Of a stretch of DNA of 16,064 nt, positions 7,339 through 13,897 are shown piece by piece. This stretch comes from JAENVT01 sp031430695 (GTDB lineage Bacteria > Actinomycetota > Acidimicrobiia > Acidimicrobiales > Ilumatobacteraceae). Within the stretch, counting starts at the first letter, position 1; each line of letters begins with the position of its first letter. The stretch spans positions 1-16,064 of the forward strand of contig JANPBZ010000086.1 of assembly GCA_031430695.1 (NCBI GenBank). The letters run 5' to 3'. Below the pieces are notes generated by a model. The model searched no databases, had not been told where the DNA came from, and saw only the letters and a list, made by a program, of their open reading frames with translations. A program made the translations under genes and the position numbers.

Positions 7339-7920
7339 TCAACGTGAGGATGAGCGCGACCGCCGATGCTGAGCAATGATCGTCAGCATCTCATCGACCG
7401 TGCGCTCGAGGTTGTCGTTGACAACCACGTGATCGGCCATCGCCAGCCCGACGGGCTCCTCGTCGAGGGCCTTGCGCAGCCGCTGGTCTACCAGATCCTC
7501 CGGGTCGCCTCGACCACGCAGGCGACGCTGCTGCTCGTCTCGAGACGGTGGCAACACAAAGATCAAGACAGCGTCTTCGCGTAGTTGCTTCACCTGGCCG
7601 GCCCCGTCCACCTCGATCTCCAGTACTACGTCGCGGTCGTCGACACCATCGGGCATCGGCGTGCCGTAGTAGTTGTCGAGGAATTTCGTCCACTCGAGGA
7701 ATCCGCCGCGGGCGATGCGATCTTCGAAGTTGGCGTGGTCAGTAAACACGTAGGCGGTGTCGGGCTCGCCAACCCTCTGGCGTCGAGTCGTCCACGATCT
7801 GCTGAGCCACAGATTGGGGTCGCGCTCGACGAGTGCGTTGACAATCGTTCCCTTGCCTACCCCACCGGGACCGGAGATGACGATGATGAGTGAGTCGGCG
7901 GTGGCGTCGCTGGCCGCCAT
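7339..7920 (-). CDS. gmk: Guanylate kinase
   Basis: Phosphorylates GMP to GDP with ATP. 193 residues from the chosen start. The P-loop is GPGGVGKGT (17-25; many homologues have GPSG). The GMP-binding segment is SRSWTTRRQRVGEPDTAYVF (40-59) plus YYGTP (84-88). EIEVDGAGQVK (101-111) is the family's 'EID..GA..vK' strand and helix, and RLRGRGDPE (134-141) is the lid. The frame is open to a TTG at 7971, which would add 17 residues and overlap mihF by 47 bp. The ATG at 7920-7918 is preferred because GTGAGG lies just before it and the mihF stop is only 4 bp upstream. Confidence 0.96.
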   Translation of the reverse strand: MAASDATADSLIIVISGPGGVGKGTIVNALVERDPNLWLSRSWTTRRQRVGEPDTAYVFTDHANFEDRIARGGFLEWTKFLDNYYGTPMPDGVDDRDVVLEIEVDGAGQVKQLREDAVLIFVLPPSRDEQQRRLRGRGDPEDLVDQRLRKALDEEPVGLAMADHVVVNDNLERTVDEMLTIIAQHRRSRSSSR

Positions 7921-7924
7921 GGCC

Positions 7925-8236
7925 TCACTTGCCGAGTTGATCGAGCAATGACTGCTTTTGAACTGCGCCAAGCCCCTGCACGCGCCGATTGTCGGCGATG
8001 CCGATGTCTTCCATGATCTTGCGAGCCTTGACCTTGCCGACTCCGGGCAGCGACTCGAGCATTGAAACTACTTTGAGCTTGCCGACAGTCACGCTGGTCG
8101 AGGCCAGTGCTTCACGGATCGAAACAGAACCGTTCTTCAACTGGTTCTTCAGTTCAGCGCGAGCAGCGCGGGCTTCGGCGGCCTTGGCCAGAGCAGCCGT
8201 GCGTTGTTCGGGCGTGAGTTGAGGAGGTGTTGCCAT
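7925..8236 (-). CDS. mihF: Actinobacterial integration host factor (mIHF)
   Basis: Nucleoid-associated DNA-binding protein restricted to actinobacteria and unrelated to the proteobacterial IHF alpha/beta. 103 residues. A charged Ala-rich N-terminal helix (about 10-35) is followed by the helix-hairpin-helix/H2TH-like DNA-binding core LPGVGKVKARKIMEDIGIADNRRVQGLGAVQKQSLLDQLG (63-102), which is nearly diagnostic. The ATG at 8236-8234 has only a weak AGGG upstream. TAGGGT lies 6 nt before the ATG, so an internal leaderless promoter is possible. This gene is one of the best pieces of evidence for the host phylum. Confidence 0.97.
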   Translation of the reverse strand: MATPPQLTPEQRTAALAKAAEARAARAELKNQLKNGSVSIREALASTSVTVGKLKVVSMLESLPGVGKVKARKIMEDIGIADNRRVQGLGAVQKQSLLDQLGK

Positions 8237-8242
8237 AACAAA

Positions 8243-8248
8243 ACCCTA
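8243..8248 (-). promoter_or_regulatory. Candidate internal -10 element upstream of mihF
   Basis: TAGGGT on the minus strand with 6 nt (TTTGTT) to the mihF ATG, in the 44-bp gap after pyrD. It fits an actinobacterial TANNNT -10 box driving a leaderless mRNA. That would let mihF-gmk-rpoZ be expressed when the pyrimidine leader is switched off. No clear -35. Confidence 0.35.
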
Positions 8249-8280
8249 GTCCTGAGCTGGCATCCATGCGTGTTATTCCT

Positions 8281-9195
8281 TCAATGAGCGCTACCGACCA
8301 GTTCGGCGATGGACCGCACACCGTGGTCGTTGCACCAGTCGGTCACCCCTCGGAGGACCTGCAACGCTGCCCGCGGATCGACGAAATTGGCCGTTCCGAC
8401 CTGCACTGCGCTGGATCCGGCGAGGATCAACTCCACGGCGTCCCACCCACCGGTCACTCCCCCGACACCGATAATCGGCAGCCCTGGAAGGGCGGCGTGC
8501 ACGTCGAACACCGTGCGTACTGCGACTGGATGAATCGGGCGCCCGCTGAATCCGCCCCCGCCGGCACCGAGCGCGGGGTGCCTGGTCTGCGGATCGATCA
8601 CCATGCCGAGCAGGGTGTTGATCAGTGTCACAGCCTCTGCACCGGCTTGCTGCACCGCGGCGGCAACGTCCACGATTCGATCCGTGTTGGCGCTCAGCTT
8701 CGCCCAGCGCGGTCGTCCGCAGACAGCCACCGCCTCGACGACCTCGGCTGAAAGCGCCGGGTCGTGGGCAAAGATGCCTCGCCGCCCTTCCAGATTCGGG
8801 CACGACAAATTGATCTCGACGGCGACCACGTTCGATGTTGCGTCGGCGAGCAGCTCCGCGGCTCGGCGGTACTCGTCGACCGACCGGCCCCAGATACTGG
8901 CCACAACCCGGGCGCTCGTCGCCGTCAGCGCAGGAAGGTCGTCTGCCAACCATGCCGAGACACCCGGCCCCTGCAGGCCAACGGCGTTGAGCATGCCAGT
9001 GCCCGCAGGATGCAATCGCGGCGCTGGATTGCCCTCCCATTCGAACGCTGCGAGCGACTTGACCACGTGAGCGCCGAGTTCGCCAAGATCGAAGAACGCC
9101 TGGAACTCGGCCCCATGCCCCGCCGTGCCCGAGGCGGTCAACACCGGATTGGGAAGTTCCACCGACCCGAGGCGAGCCCGAAGGTCAACGCTCAC
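8281..9195 (-). CDS. pyrD: Dihydroorotate dehydrogenase, class 1B-like catalytic subunit
   Basis: Oxidises dihydroorotate to orotate with FMN. About 304 residues from the chosen GTG. NLSCPNLEG carries the catalytic Cys of class 1 enzymes (class 2 has Ser). Other FMN/substrate elements are VKSL, MLNAVGLQGPG, AKLSAN, LINTLLGM, GFSGRPIHP and IIGVGGV. The overall pattern (TASGTAGHG near the start, GGGFSGRPI) resembles PyrDB, which normally pairs with the iron-sulfur/FAD subunit PyrK; no pyrK lies nearby. The start is uncertain. The frame opens at a TTG (9213) that abuts the repeat, but GTG at 9195-9193 gives the family-typical MSVDLRARLG with GAGGGG just before it. It occupies the place held by pyrF in mycobacterial operons. 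Confidence 0.93.
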   Translation of the reverse strand: MSVDLRARLGSVELPNPVLTASGTAGHGAEFQAFFDLGELGAHVVKSLAAFEWEGNPAPRLHPAGTGMLNAVGLQGPGVSAWLADDLPALTATSARVVASIWGRSVDEYRRAAELLADATSNVVAVEINLSCPNLEGRRGIFAHDPALSAEVVEAVAVCGRPRWAKLSANTDRIVDVAAAVQQAGAEAVTLINTLLGMVIDPQTRHPALGAGGGGFSGRPIHPVAVRTVFDVHAALPGLPIIGVGGVTGGWDAVELILAGSSAVQVGTANFVDPRAALQVLRGVTDWCNDHGVRSIAELVGSAH

Positions 9196-9213
9196 CGGCC
9201 CCTCATCTCGCAA

Positions 9214-9260
9214 CCGTCTGATGACTCCGGCCCCGCATGCGGGCGCCAGTCATCAAACGC
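9214..9260 (-). repeat. 47-nt palindromic repeat, copy 3
   Basis: Reads on the minus strand, the direction of the surrounding genes. It has the same invariant 20-nt 5' block as copies 1 and 2. The outer arms pair at 12 of 13 positions: the end pair is G-G and repeat positions 5/43 form a U-G wobble. Repeat positions 6-8 (9255-9253) are the carB TGA stop, followed by another in-frame TGA. The copy fills the carB-pyrD gap and stops 18 nt before the preferred pyrD start (directly at the alternative TTG). No T-run follows. Confidence 0.85.
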
Positions 9261-12200
9261 TCGCATGGTATTCCTGCAGGGAGCGGACGGAGAGGGCGTG
9301 ACCGACGTGTTCCGCCATGCCTTGCACGGCAGCCAGCGCGGCCTCGACGGTGGTCACCGAGCTCACCCGGTGAGTGATGGCCGCTTTGCGGATCTGCTCG
9401 CCGTCGCTGCGCGCCCCGCCACCTTGACCCTGCGGCGTGTTGATGACGAAGGCGATGTCGCCGCCGGCGATGAGGTTGACGGCATTGATTCCGTGACCAT
9501 CGGAGATCTTGCCGACCACGGCATCGACGCTGACCCCGAAGCTGGCGAGGTAATCGGCCGTGCCGGTGGTTGCGGCGATGCCAAGACCAAGCCGGCGAAG
9601 TCGTCGGGCGACGACGATCCCCGCGGGCTTGTCGCCATCGGCCAGCGACAAGAACACGGTGCCCTCTGTCGGCAACACCGTGCCAGCTGCCAGCTCGGCC
9701 TTGTAGAAAGCCAGACCAAACGTGGTGTCGATGCCCATCACCTCGCCGGTCGACCGCATCTCCGGGCCTAGCGCCGGGTCGACTTCCGGGAAGCGGTTGA
9801 AAGGCAGCACAGCCTCTTTGATCGACACGTGACCGTTCTGCGACGGGGGAAGTAGCAGACCCTCGTCCCGCAATTCACGGAGTGTTGCCCCGAGCATCAC
9901 CCTGCTCGCCACCTTCGCCAACGGAACACCGGTCGCCTTGGCGACGAATGGCACGGTTCGACTGGCACGGGGATTTGCCTCGATCACATACACCGTGGTG
10001 CCCAGCACCGCGTACTGCACGTTGATGAAACCGCGCACGTCGAGGGCTTTGGCGATCGATGCCGTGTACGATTCGATCACTTCGACCACCCAGGGCAGCA
10101 GGGTCTGGGGTGGTATCGCGCACGCCGAGTCGCCGCTGTGCACCCCAGCTTCTTCGACGTGCTCCATCACACCGCCGATCAAGACCTCGCCGGTGTGGTC
10201 GCGGATGGCATCGACGTCGACCTCTGTGGCGTCTTCGAGGAACCGGTCGATCAGCACCGGGCGCTCGGCCGACAGGCCACCCTCGCGACCAAGTGACCCG
10301 AACCCGGCGAGTTCTGCCATCGCCCGGGCCAGGTGGTCGACGTCGTGCACGATCTGCATGGCCCGGCCACCGAGCACGTAGCTGGGGCGCACGAGCACCG
10401 GGAAGCCGATGCGATCGGCGATGCCGAGCGCCTGCAGCAGGTCGGCGGCCGTGCCCCCCGGCGGTTGAGGGATACGGAGCTCGTGGCACAACGCGCTCCA
10501 CTTCTCACGATCCTCGGCCAGGTCGATCGATCTCGGCGACGTTCCGGCGATGAGCTCCTGCGGCAGAACACCGGAGAGCTTCAACGGCGTCTGGCCGCCG
10601 AGCGACACGATCACCTTGGGCGGCGTGCCGCCACTTGCCAGCGTCTCGGCAGCGATGACGTTGAGCACGTCTTCTCGCGTCAGTGGCTCGAAGTACAGCC
10701 GATCGCTGGTGTCGTAGTCGGTGCTGACCGTCTCGGGGTTGCAGTTGATCATCACGGTCTCGTACCCCGCCTCGCGCAGGGCGAACGAGGCATGCACGCA
10801 GCAGTAGTCGAACTCGATTCCCTGCCCGATGCGATTGGGGCCGCTGCCCAAGATGACGACGCGTGGACGGTCTGACGAGCGCACCTCGTTCTCGTCCTCG
10901 TAGGTCGAGTAGTGGTACGGCGTCTCGGCGGCGAACTCGGCCGCGCAGGTATCGACCGTCTTGTAGGTGGGAATCACCCCGGCGGCTTCGCGCATGGCCC
11001 GCACGCTCAGTTCATCACTGCCCCAGAGATGAGCGAGCTGCCCGTCGCTGAATCCCATCTGCTTGGCGCGTCGCCATTGCCGCGATGACAGGTCGACCGG
11101 GTTCATCACCTCGAGGGCCGCGCGTTCTTCGACGATCTGCAGCATCTGATCGAGGAACCAAGCATCGATCAGGCACGCCTCGTGGACCGACTCGACCGTC
11201 ACGCCGCGGCGCAGCAACTCGCCTACCTGGAAGATCCGATCAGGAGTTGGGACGGCGATCATCTCCAACAGGTCCTTGTCGCCAATCTCTGCCAGCTCAC
11301 CTTCTGCCGGGTCGCACCCGAGGCCCAGCCGCCCTTGCTCCAACGAACGGAGGCCCTTTTGGAGACTCTCGGTGAATGTCCGACCGATTGCCATCACTTC
11401 GCCGACCGACTGCATCTGGGTGCCGAGTATCCCCGACGATCCTGGGAGCTTTTCGAACGCCCAGCGCGGGATCTTGGTGACCACGTAGTCGATGCTGGGC
11501 TCGAAGCTGGCCGGTGTCGCCTTGGTGATGTCGTTGGAGATCTCGTCGAGCGTGTACCCGACGGCCAGCTTGGCAGCGATCTTCGCAATCGGAAATCCTG
11601 TCGCCTTCGATGCCAGCGCTGACGACCGCGACACGCGTGGATTCATCTCGATCACGACCTGTTCGCCAGTGTCCGGGTTGACGGCGAACTGCACGTTGCT
11701 GCCACCCGTCTCGACGCCAACTCGACGGATACAGGCGAAGGCGGCGTCGCGCATCTGCTGGTACTCGACATCGCTCAGCGTCTGTGCCGGCGCGACCGTG
11801 ATGGAGTCACCGGTGTGGACACCCATCGGGTCGACGTTCTCGATCGAGCAGATGATCACGCAGTTGTCGGCGCGATCACGCATCACCTCGAGCTCGTACT
11901 CCTTCCAGCCGGCGATGCTCTTCTCGATCAAGATCTCGCTGATCGGGCTGGCCGCCAGGCCCTCGGCCGCACAGAGCTCGAACGCCTCGGCCGTCGAGGC
12001 AATCCCAGTACCACGTCCACCGAGGATGTAGGCCGGGCGGATGATCACCGGCAGTCCGACTTGCTCGACCACTGCCAACGCCTCGGTGAGATCGTGGGCG
12101 ATTCCGCTGACGGGAACGGCGAGACCGATCTCGATCATTGCCTGCTTGAACTTGTCGCGATCCTCGGCAGTGGCGATCGCCTCAGCGTTGGCGCCGATCA

Positions 12201-12546
12201 TCTCCGGCGTTCCGGGTACGCCGATGATGCCGCGTTCGTACAGTGCCATCGCCGTGTTCAGGCCGGTCTGGCCGCCGAGAGTCGGTAGCACGGCATCGGG
12301 CCGCTCGCGCTCGATGATCTTGGCAACAACCTCGAGAGTGATCGGCTCGATGTAGGTGGCGTCGGCGAAGTCGGGGTCGGTCATGATCGTCGCCGGATTC
12401 GAGTTGACGAGGATGACGCGGTAGCCCTCCTCGCGCAGCACTCGGCACGCCGGGGTGCCGCTGTAGTCGAACTCGCTGGCTTGGCCAGTCACGATGGGTC
12501 CGGACCCGATGATCAGGATCGAGTGGATGTCTGTCCGCTTCGGCAT
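9253..12546 (-). CDS. carB: Carbamoyl-phosphate synthase large subunit
   Basis: Makes carbamoyl phosphate from bicarbonate, ammonia (from CarA) and two ATP, for pyrimidines and arginine. 1097 residues, normal length. The two homologous synthetase halves are visible: the first begins GSGPIVTGQASEFDYSG (14-30) and has the ATP-grasp segment RPAYILGGRGTGI (170-182) and EMNPRVSRSSALASKATG (300-317). The second repeats the theme with GSGPNRIGQGIEFDYCC, RPSYVLGGRAM and EANPRASRTVPFVAKATG. The C-terminal MGS-like allosteric domain (about the last 140 residues) includes ATTGTADYLASFGV and INTPQG. The ATG at 12546-12544 overlaps the carA stop by 1 bp (TGATG) with no Shine-Dalgarno, so it is probably coupled. 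The last codons AGC GTT TGA lie in repeat copy 3. Confidence 0.98.
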   Translation of the reverse strand: MPKRTDIHSILIIGSGPIVTGQASEFDYSGTPACRVLREEGYRVILVNSNPATIMTDPDFADATYIEPITLEVVAKIIERERPDAVLPTLGGQTGLNTAMALYERGIIGVPGTPEMIGANAEAIATAEDRDKFKQAMIEIGLAVPVSGIAHDLTEALAVVEQVGLPVIIRPAYILGGRGTGIASTAEAFELCAAEGLAASPISEILIEKSIAGWKEYELEVMRDRADNCVIICSIENVDPMGVHTGDSITVAPAQTLSDVEYQQMRDAAFACIRRVGVETGGSNVQFAVNPDTGEQVVIEMNPRVSRSSALASKATGFPIAKIAAKLAVGYTLDEISNDITKATPASFEPSIDYVVTKIPRWAFEKLPGSSGILGTQMQSVGEVMAIGRTFTESLQKGLRSLEQGRLGLGCDPAEGELAEIGDKDLLEMIAVPTPDRIFQVGELLRRGVTVESVHEACLIDAWFLDQMLQIVEERAALEVMNPVDLSSRQWRRAKQMGFSDGQLAHLWGSDELSVRAMREAAGVIPTYKTVDTCAAEFAAETPYHYSTYEDENEVRSSDRPRVVILGSGPNRIGQGIEFDYCCVHASFALREAGYETVMINCNPETVSTDYDTSDRLYFEPLTREDVLNVIAAETLASGGTPPKVIVSLGGQTPLKLSGVLPQELIAGTSPRSIDLAEDREKWSALCHELRIPQPPGGTAADLLQALGIADRIGFPVLVRPSYVLGGRAMQIVHDVDHLARAMAELAGFGSLGREGGLSAERPVLIDRFLEDATEVDVDAIRDHTGEVLIGGVMEHVEEAGVHSGDSACAIPPQTLLPWVVEVIESYTASIAKALDVRGFINVQYAVLGTTVYVIEANPRASRTVPFVAKATGVPLAKVASRVMLGATLRELRDEGLLLPPSQNGHVSIKEAVLPFNRFPEVDPALGPEMRSTGEVMGIDTTFGLAFYKAELAAGTVLPTEGTVFLSLADGDKPAGIVVARRLRRLGLGIAATTGTADYLASFGVSVDAVVGKISDGHGINAVNLIAGGDIAFVINTPQGQGGGARSDGEQIRKAAITHRVSSVTTVEAALAAVQGMAEHVGHALSVRSLQEYHASV

Positions 12547-13631
12547 CAGACGCCTGCGTCCATCAGCTCGGCGAACATGTCGAACAGGTAGCGCGAGTCG
12601 TGCGGTCCCGGCCCCGCTTCGGGGTGGTACTGCACGCTGAAGGCCGGCGCGCCGAGCACTCGCATGCCCTCGTTGGTCTGGTCGTTGAGGTTGAGGTGAG
12701 TCACCTCGACCTTGCCGTCGAGGCTGGCCGGATCGACGCAGAAGTTGTGGTTCTGGCTGGTGATCTCGATGTGTCCGGATGTCTCGTGGCGCACCGGATG
12801 GTTGCCCCCGTGATGACCGAACGGCAGCTTGAAGGTGGACGCGCCCGCAGCCGATGCGAGCAGCTGTTGCCCGAGACAGATCCCGAAGATCGGCGTCTCC
12901 ACTTTGATAAGCGCGCGTATCTGGTCGACCTGCGCCGCACAGACCGCAGGATCGCCGGGGCCGTTGGAGAGGAACACACCATCCGGTCCAAGCGCGAGCA
13001 CGTCGTCGGCAGTCATCGACGCCGGGACGACCGTGACGGTGGCGATCCGACCGAGGTGGCGCAAAATCGTCCGCTTGATGCCGAAGTCATAGGCCACGAC
13101 CCGCCACCGGCCCTCGCCGACGGTGTACGGCTCGGCGGTGGAGACCTCGCCGAGGAAGTCAACGCCATCGGTGCCCGGCTCGGCCTTGGCCGCCCGCATG
13201 AGCGTGTCGTGATCGGCCGTGCCGAACGCGCCTGGCTGGGCACCGGCGTCGCGCAGGTGCCGGGTGAGACGACGGGTGTCGATGCCGGCGATTCCCGGCA
13301 CTCCGCGAGTGCGGAGGAACGCGCCGAGGTCTTCGGTGGAGTGGTGGCTCGACGACCGCCGGGCAAGTTCACGGACGATCACGCCGCGACAGAAGGGGCG
13401 ACGCGATTCGTCGTCGGTCGGATTCGTGCCGTAGTTACCGATGTGGGTCGATGTGAACGTGATGATCTGCCCGGCATAGGACGGGTCGGTGATGACCTCC
13501 TGGTACCCGGACAGGACGGTGTTGAACACGACTTCACCGGTGGCCACACCGGTGTCGGGAAGGTGGCCGATCGCCTCACCCTCGAACGTGGTCCCGTCGG
13601 CCAGCACCAGGTGCGCTTCGGTGACGCTCAT
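12546..13631 (-). CDS. carA: Carbamoyl-phosphate synthase small (glutamine amidotransferase) subunit
   Basis: Hydrolyses glutamine and channels ammonia to CarB. 361 residues. The N-terminal CPSase small-chain domain includes VVFNTVLSGYQEVITDPSYAGQI (34-56), NYGTN (66-70) and GIAGIDTRRLTRHLR (113-127). The C-terminal class I amidotransferase domain has LSNGPGDP (221-228), nucleophile C252 in FGICLGQQLL, and H336/E338 in QYHPEAGPGPHDS. The start is ATG at 13631-13629. There is no Shine-Dalgarno within 15 nt, but the ATG overlaps (ATGA) the stop of a 48-codon upstream ORF, so translation may be coupled to it. It is the first enzyme gene of the operon, preceded by an attenuator-like leader. pyrR, pyrB and pyrC, which often lie upstream in actinobacteria, are absent. 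Confidence 0.98.
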   Translation of the reverse strand: MSVTEAHLVLADGTTFEGEAIGHLPDTGVATGEVVFNTVLSGYQEVITDPSYAGQIITFTSTHIGNYGTNPTDDESRRPFCRGVIVRELARRSSSHHSTEDLGAFLRTRGVPGIAGIDTRRLTRHLRDAGAQPGAFGTADHDTLMRAAKAEPGTDGVDFLGEVSTAEPYTVGEGRWRVVAYDFGIKRTILRHLGRIATVTVVPASMTADDVLALGPDGVFLSNGPGDPAVCAAQVDQIRALIKVETPIFGICLGQQLLASAAGASTFKLPFGHHGGNHPVRHETSGHIEITSQNHNFCVDPASLDGKVEVTHLNLNDQTNEGMRVLGAPAFSVQYHPEAGPGPHDSRYLFDMFAELMDAGV

Positions 13632-13774
13632 CGGTCGGCCACGGCATTGCTCTCGGCACCGTTCGCGGGCTGCGTCAGAAGAGTTCGCACCCTCCCAGTC
13701 TCGCCGCGACCGGCCGCAGCCGGGAACGAAAAAGCGCCGACCCCGAAGGGCGGCGCTGAACAGACGTGCGACAT
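13628..13774 (-). CDS. Putative 48-codon leader ORF upstream of carA
   Basis: ATG at 13774-13772, TGA at 13630-13628. It starts MSHVCSAPPFGVGAFSFPAA and ends NAVADR. It has a good Shine-Dalgarno (AGGAG at 13786-13782, 7 nt spacing), while carA has none. Its TGA overlaps the carA ATG (ATGA). The intrinsic terminator of the leader lies within its codons 6-16, so ribosomes on the ORF would disrupt the terminator and then deliver translation to carA. No similarity to a known protein was recognised and it has no strong run of one regulatory amino acid, so its value may be translation itself and not the product. Codon use is compatible with the neighbours but too short to prove coding. Confidence 0.5.
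   Translation of the reverse strand: MSHVCSAPPFGVGAFSFPAAAGRGETGRVRTLLTQPANGAESNAVADR
13729..13757 (-). terminator. Intrinsic terminator (attenuator) in the carA leader
   Basis: Minus-strand hairpin with arms AGCGCCGCCC and GGGTCGGCGCT around a UUCG tetraloop. It has ten base pairs with one bulged U, followed by a U-tract (13733-13729). It lies about 100 nt upstream of carA, and nothing else on this strand lies upstream that it could terminate except the leader itself. It therefore reads as an attenuator. Its 5' arm contains GCGCC (13756-13752), which can alternatively pair with GGCGC (13799-13795) in the upstream hairpin. Confidence 0.8.
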
Positions 13775-13789
13775 GTCAGGTCTCCTGAC
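13775..13789 (-). promoter_or_regulatory. Start-adjacent hairpin that buries the leader-ORF Shine-Dalgarno
   Basis: GTCAGGAGACCTGAC on the minus strand: a perfect 6-bp inverted repeat around AGA, ending at the base before the leader-ORF ATG. The AGGAG ribosome-binding site is inside the stem and loop. It follows the PyrR-loop-like hairpin by 3 nt. Confidence 0.6.
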
Positions 13790-13792
13790 CGT

Positions 13793-13812
13793 ATGCGCCT
13801 CACGGGACGCAT
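13793..13812 (-). promoter_or_regulatory. Putative PyrR-binding loop (anti-antiterminator) of the carA leader
   Basis: Minus-strand ATGCGTCCCGTGAGGCGCAT folds as a 7-bp stem (AUGCGUC with GGCGCAU, one U-G) closing the hexaloop CCGUGA. PyrR-binding loops are known to follow ARUCCNGNGAGGYU, that is, a CNGNGA hexaloop on a C-G/U-G/R-Y/A-U stem. Here the loop matches exactly and the outer A-U pair is replaced by C-G, so pairing is kept. PyrR binds this structure when UMP is high. The 3' arm's GGCGC can pair instead with the 5' arm of the downstream terminator, giving an antiterminator. Confidence 0.7.
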
Positions 13813-13825
13813 TTCACGGACGGGC

Positions 13826-13838
13826 CACTACCGTAGTG
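13826..13838. promoter_or_regulatory. 13-bp palindrome in the carA-copCD intergenic region, possible operator/promoter
   Basis: CACTAC-C-GTAGTG, a perfect inverted repeat. On the minus strand it contains TACGGT (13835-13830), which could serve as a -10 box giving a carA leader of about 190-200 nt. No good -35 is visible. The rest of the divergent gap (13839-13884) shows nothing else recognisable. Confidence 0.35.
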
Positions 13839-13884
13839 CGCCATAAGGCCGCCTGCGAGCGTCGTCGTCGGCCTGACTGCGGCG

Positions 13885-13890
13885 TAGCCT
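13885..13890 (+). promoter_or_regulatory. Candidate -10 element for leaderless copCD transcript
   Basis: TAGCCT followed by 7 nt (CGACCCT) and the GTG start of the copCD gene, which has no Shine-Dalgarno. The 10-mer CGTAGCCTCG recurs before the agmatine deiminase gene. Confidence 0.5.
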
Positions 13891-13897
13891 CGACCCT

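Noticed and set aside
7921..7971. TTG start for gmk at 7971
   Set aside because: It would add 17 residues without family similarity and overlap mihF. The ATG at 7920 has a better upstream site and the normal gmk length.
12540..12552. Fourth repeat arm at the carA-carB junction (GCGTCTGATG, one mismatch to the repeat's first ten bases)
   Set aside because: The similarity is limited to about ten bases that are coding and form the TGATG overlap. There is no second arm or loop, so coincidence is likely.
13775..13790. B12-box-like sequence GGTCAGGAGACCTGAC before carA, suggesting a cobalamin riboswitch
   Set aside because: Only this short element resembles the B12 box. The other conserved cobalamin riboswitch segments are not present upstream, and the context is pyrimidine synthesis. 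A Shine-Dalgarno-burying hairpin explains it better.
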